Under the pieces are notes generated by a model, which saw only the letters and a program-made list of their open reading frames with translations, ran no database searches and had not been told where the DNA came from. The position numbers and the translations under genes were made by a program. From assembly GCA_001270045.2 (NCBI GenBank), contig DF970666.1, forward strand, positions 384,484 to 448,483: a DNA stretch of 64,000 nucleotides, read 5' to 3'. Positions 61,941-64,000 of the stretch are shown here, in pieces (the first letter of the stretch is position 1; every line of letters begins with the position of its first letter). Source of the DNA: Bacteroidales bacterium 6E (GTDB lineage: Bacteria; Bacteroidota; Bacteroidia; Bacteroidales; Prolixibacteraceae).

Positions 61941-63158
61941 ATGAGATTTCGATATGCAATACTCCTGTTGATTGCCAATTTGATGGTTACTTCCTGCAGC
62001 CGCAAGCCTCAATACAAGCGATTTACGTATTGGGACTTCGAGCAGATGCATGAAGCCCGTAAATCCCTGAAGCGCAGCCTGTATCTTTTCAATACGCCAT
62101 ACAATGCGTTGATTGACAGTGCCGACCAGGCAATGGGTGAAGGGCCTTTCTCGGTTACTAACCGTTCAGTTTTGCCCGAAGGAGCCAATGCCCATGACTA
62201 TTTAAGTTTCGGTGCCCATTGGTGGCCCGATCCTTCAACATCCAATGGATTGCCCTATGTGCGACATGAACCGGAAGTGAATCCGGATGCCGGAATCAAT
62301 ACACGGAGTCTTCAACATATGAGCCAGCACGTCCAGGAACTCAGTCTGGCCTGGTTTTTTTCGCGTGAGAAACAGTATGCGGATAAGGCTGGAGAGATAG
62401 TCCGGAGCTGGTTCCTCGACAGCCTGACCCGCATGAATCCAAATCTGGATCATGCCGGTTCCATACCGGGGCGTACACCAGGCAGGGGTTCTGCAGTTAC
62501 TGAAGGCATAGCCCTCGTGACAATGCTCGACGGGATTGTGGTTGCCGAAACCTCGGGGGGACTTCGTGGTTCGGAAGAGAGGCACATCAGGGAATGGTTC
62601 CAGTCTATGTTTCAATGGTTACTCGATAGTCCCATGGCGGTTGAAGCAGGTACCCTGACCGGAAGGCATGCGCTGGGACGTGAGTTGCAGTTGCTTGCGA
62701 TCGCCCACTTTCTGAAAGATGATGAATTTGTGCAGCAAAGGATTCCATCTGTCACCCTGCCTCTTATCCGAAAAATGGTCGGAGAGGAGGGCCGTATATC
62801 GGCTGATCTTCGGGGTAATGGTTCTTTTGCTGAAAGGGTTGAATGCCTCGAATATCTCTTCAAAATTGGTGAAATTGGCCGAAGAACCGAAACCGATGTG
62901 GATGGTTATATGCAATCGGATAGTGGTCTGGTTCGAAGGGTACTCGATCAAATGATCCTTGAATATCAGGCGTTGCAGACCTCAGACGGTGAAAATACTG
63001 ACAATGATAAAGCTTTTGGTAAGCTGGGCGTTTTGATACACTTCGCTGCCTGGCAGTTCAAGGAACCTTCTTACGGCGAATTGTGGGACAATGCCTTCTC
63101 AAAGAAATATGGTCATTACCCCGACTTGCTGGTATTGCCGGGGCATGAAAATCTGTGA
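61941..63158 (+). CDS. Alginate-lyase-family lipoprotein
   Basis: A 405-aa lipoprotein (lipobox VTSC, Cys19) with the (alpha/alpha) toroid of the alginate lyase family (PL5/PL38-like). Marker segments: FGAHWWPDPSTSNGLPYV, the MNPNLDHAGSIPGRTPGRG run and RADLRGNGSF-like ISADLRGNGSFAERVE. Enzymes of this group cut uronic-acid polysaccharides by beta-elimination; candidate catalytic residues are His/Tyr in the MNPNLDHA and later HALGREL segments. Substrate is not certain (alginate, glucuronan or related). The CE15 esterase in the same region suits uronate-containing glycans. Confidence 0.78.
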   Translation: MRFRYAILLLIANLMVTSCSRKPQYKRFTYWDFEQMHEARKSLKRSLYLFNTPYNALIDSADQAMGEGPFSVTNRSVLPEGANAHDYLSFGAHWWPDPSTSNGLPYVRHEPEVNPDAGINTRSLQHMSQHVQELSLAWFFSREKQYADKAGEIVRSWFLDSLTRMNPNLDHAGSIPGRTPGRGSAVTEGIALVTMLDGIVVAETSGGLRGSEERHIREWFQSMFQWLLDSPMAVEAGTLTGRHALGRELQLLAIAHFLKDDEFVQQRIPSVTLPLIRKMVGEEGRISADLRGNGSFAERVECLEYLFKIGEIGRRTETDVDGYMQSDSGLVRRVLDQMILEYQALQTSDGENTDNDKAFGKLGVLIHFAAWQFKEPSYGELWDNAFSKKYGHYPDLLVLPGHENL

Positions 63159-63208
63159 GTTTTGTTTCGCTGGTTAAAAAAGACTCCTGATAGGCAGAAT
63201 CTATAAGG

Positions 63209-64000
63209 CTATTTTTCGGATGCTATTTTCATGGCAATCCGTATCCCGTCGGCAGCACTGCTGATGATCCCTCCCGCATATCCACTGCCTTCCCCGGCAA
63301 TATAGAGATTGTCGAATCCTTCACATTTTCCCGCTTCATCCCTGATGGACTGGATGGGAGAGGAGGTTTTGCTTTCCAGTCCGAGCAGTATTCCTGATCT
63401 GTATCCTTGCAGTTTCCGGTCAAATTCCTGTAATCCTTCTGTCAATGCTTCCGTTACGGCTTTTGGGATCATATCCCAGATGGGAGCGGGTATCAAACCC
63501 AGGGGATAACTGGTTTCAGGAGTCCTTTTGGCTTCTTTTCTATTCAGAAACCCCTCAATGGTACTGAAAGGTGCCTGATAGGAGTTGCTGTATTGGAAAA
63601 AGCTCTCCTCGAGCGTATTGAGCCACTCCAGTGCGTTCAAAGGAGTGGTGTTGCCACCTGTCAGCTGGTCGGGATGAACGCCGGCGACGACCGCTGCATT
63701 GGCAAACTGTCCATCTCGCTTGTACATGCTCATCCCATTGACGATATTGTTGGAGGCATACGCGGTGGCAGGGACGACCATTCCTCCCGGACACATGCAG
63801 AAGCTGAAAACAGGAAGCCTCCCGTCGCGGTTGCTAGTAAGCCGGTATTCGGCTGCCTTGACTCCCGGAAGTGAAGCACGGCCCCATTGTCCGCGATTAA
63901 TTACCTCCTGTGGATGTTCAGCCCTGAATCCAAGTGCGAAATTCTTGGTGCGGAAGGGAACTCCGCGGTTGATGAGCATTTTGTATGTTTCGTGTGCCGA
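63209..64000 (-). CDS. COG2509-type FAD-dependent dehydrogenase, 5' end beyond window
   Basis: The reading frame continues to the window edge without a start; about 263 C-terminal residues are visible. Characteristic segments of the uncharacterised FAD-dependent dehydrogenase family: GRLPVFSFCMCPGGMVVPATA, NGMSMYKRDGQFANAAVV, and the FAD-binding end NLYIAGEGSGYAGGIISSAADGIRIAMKIA. Full-length members are about 520-560 residues, so roughly half is missing. Function unknown. Confidence 0.88.
   Translation of the reverse strand, partial: SAHETYKMLINRGVPFRTKNFALGFRAEHPQEVINRGQWGRASLPGVKAAEYRLTSNRDGRLPVFSFCMCPGGMVVPATAYASNNIVNGMSMYKRDGQFANAAVVAGVHPDQLTGGNTTPLNALEWLNTLEESFFQYSNSYQAPFSTIEGFLNRKEAKRTPETSYPLGLIPAPIWDMIPKAVTEALTEGLQEFDRKLQGYRSGILLGLESKTSSPIQSIRDEAGKCEGFDNLYIAGEGSGYAGGIISSAADGIRIAMKIASEK

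Noticed and set aside
1-64000. tRNA, rRNA, transposase, integrase and SusC/SusD genes
   Set aside because: Looked for in gaps and among the reading frames; none supported.

Overview
The window looks like a chromosome segment of a free-living or environmental Bacteroidota (Bacteroidales-like) bacterium. Reasons: a complete moxR-DUF58-batABCDE aerotolerance locus, promoters matching the Bacteroidota consensus (TTTG, about 21 bp, TAnnTTTG), mostly A-rich leaders instead of Shine-Dalgarno sequences, a fused 1228-residue PurL, AsnA, and many exported sugar enzymes (DUF1080, DUF6807, Gfo/Idh/MocA, CE15, alginate-lyase-like). I see no transposase, phage gene, CRISPR array, rRNA or tRNA.

Layout. 0.1-7.3 kb: two tandem M14-type peptidase-like genes (the second lacks every catalytic residue), a DUF6483-like gene, an SRAP/YedK protein, a small secreted protein and fabI. 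7.4-15.8 kb: the bat operon on the minus strand. 16-26 kb: Hsp20, a DUF4143 ATPase, TruA, an exported sulfide:quinone-oxidoreductase-like flavoprotein, PurL, an RsmI-like methyltransferase and a PhnP-like MBL hydrolase. 26-30 kb: a DUF202 gene broken by an in-frame stop, an MFS transporter, AsnA and a second DUF4143 ATPase. 30-38 kb: a Y-family polymerase divergent from an XRE-S24 (LexA/UmuD-like) regulator, a cysteine-cluster protein, a Ste24-like M48 protease overlapping CinA, and an AsmA-like protein. 38-64 kb: carbohydrate catabolism. It holds an exported TIM-barrel/DUF1080/Gfo-Idh/DUF6807 set, a zinc alcohol dehydrogenase, a DAACS symporter, fucI with a GntR regulator, a TolB-like protein, TypA, a CE15 esterase, DUF4412, a second exported TIM-barrel/Gfo-Idh pair, an FGGY kinase, RmuC, an alginate-lyase-like lipoprotein and the end of a COG2509 flavoprotein.

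How the genes may work together. The bat genes probably build one envelope-associated complex energised by the MoxR ATPase. The 38-43 kb genes and the 56-59 kb pair fit extracytoplasmic oxidation and cleavage of glycosides through keto-sugar intermediates. FucI, the GntR regulator and the kinase fit L-fucose (or a related deoxysugar) use, but no aldolase or permease is present in the window.

Non-coding signals. The left half (to about 30 kb) is GC-richer and carries many perfect hairpins whose arms differ but whose three-base loops are often of the GNA type. It also carries 15-bp and 27-bp tandem repeats, and several of these elements supply the stop codons of neighbouring genes. The right half is AT-richer and lacks them. 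A candidate small RNA of about 125 nt lies at 44.2-44.4 kb.
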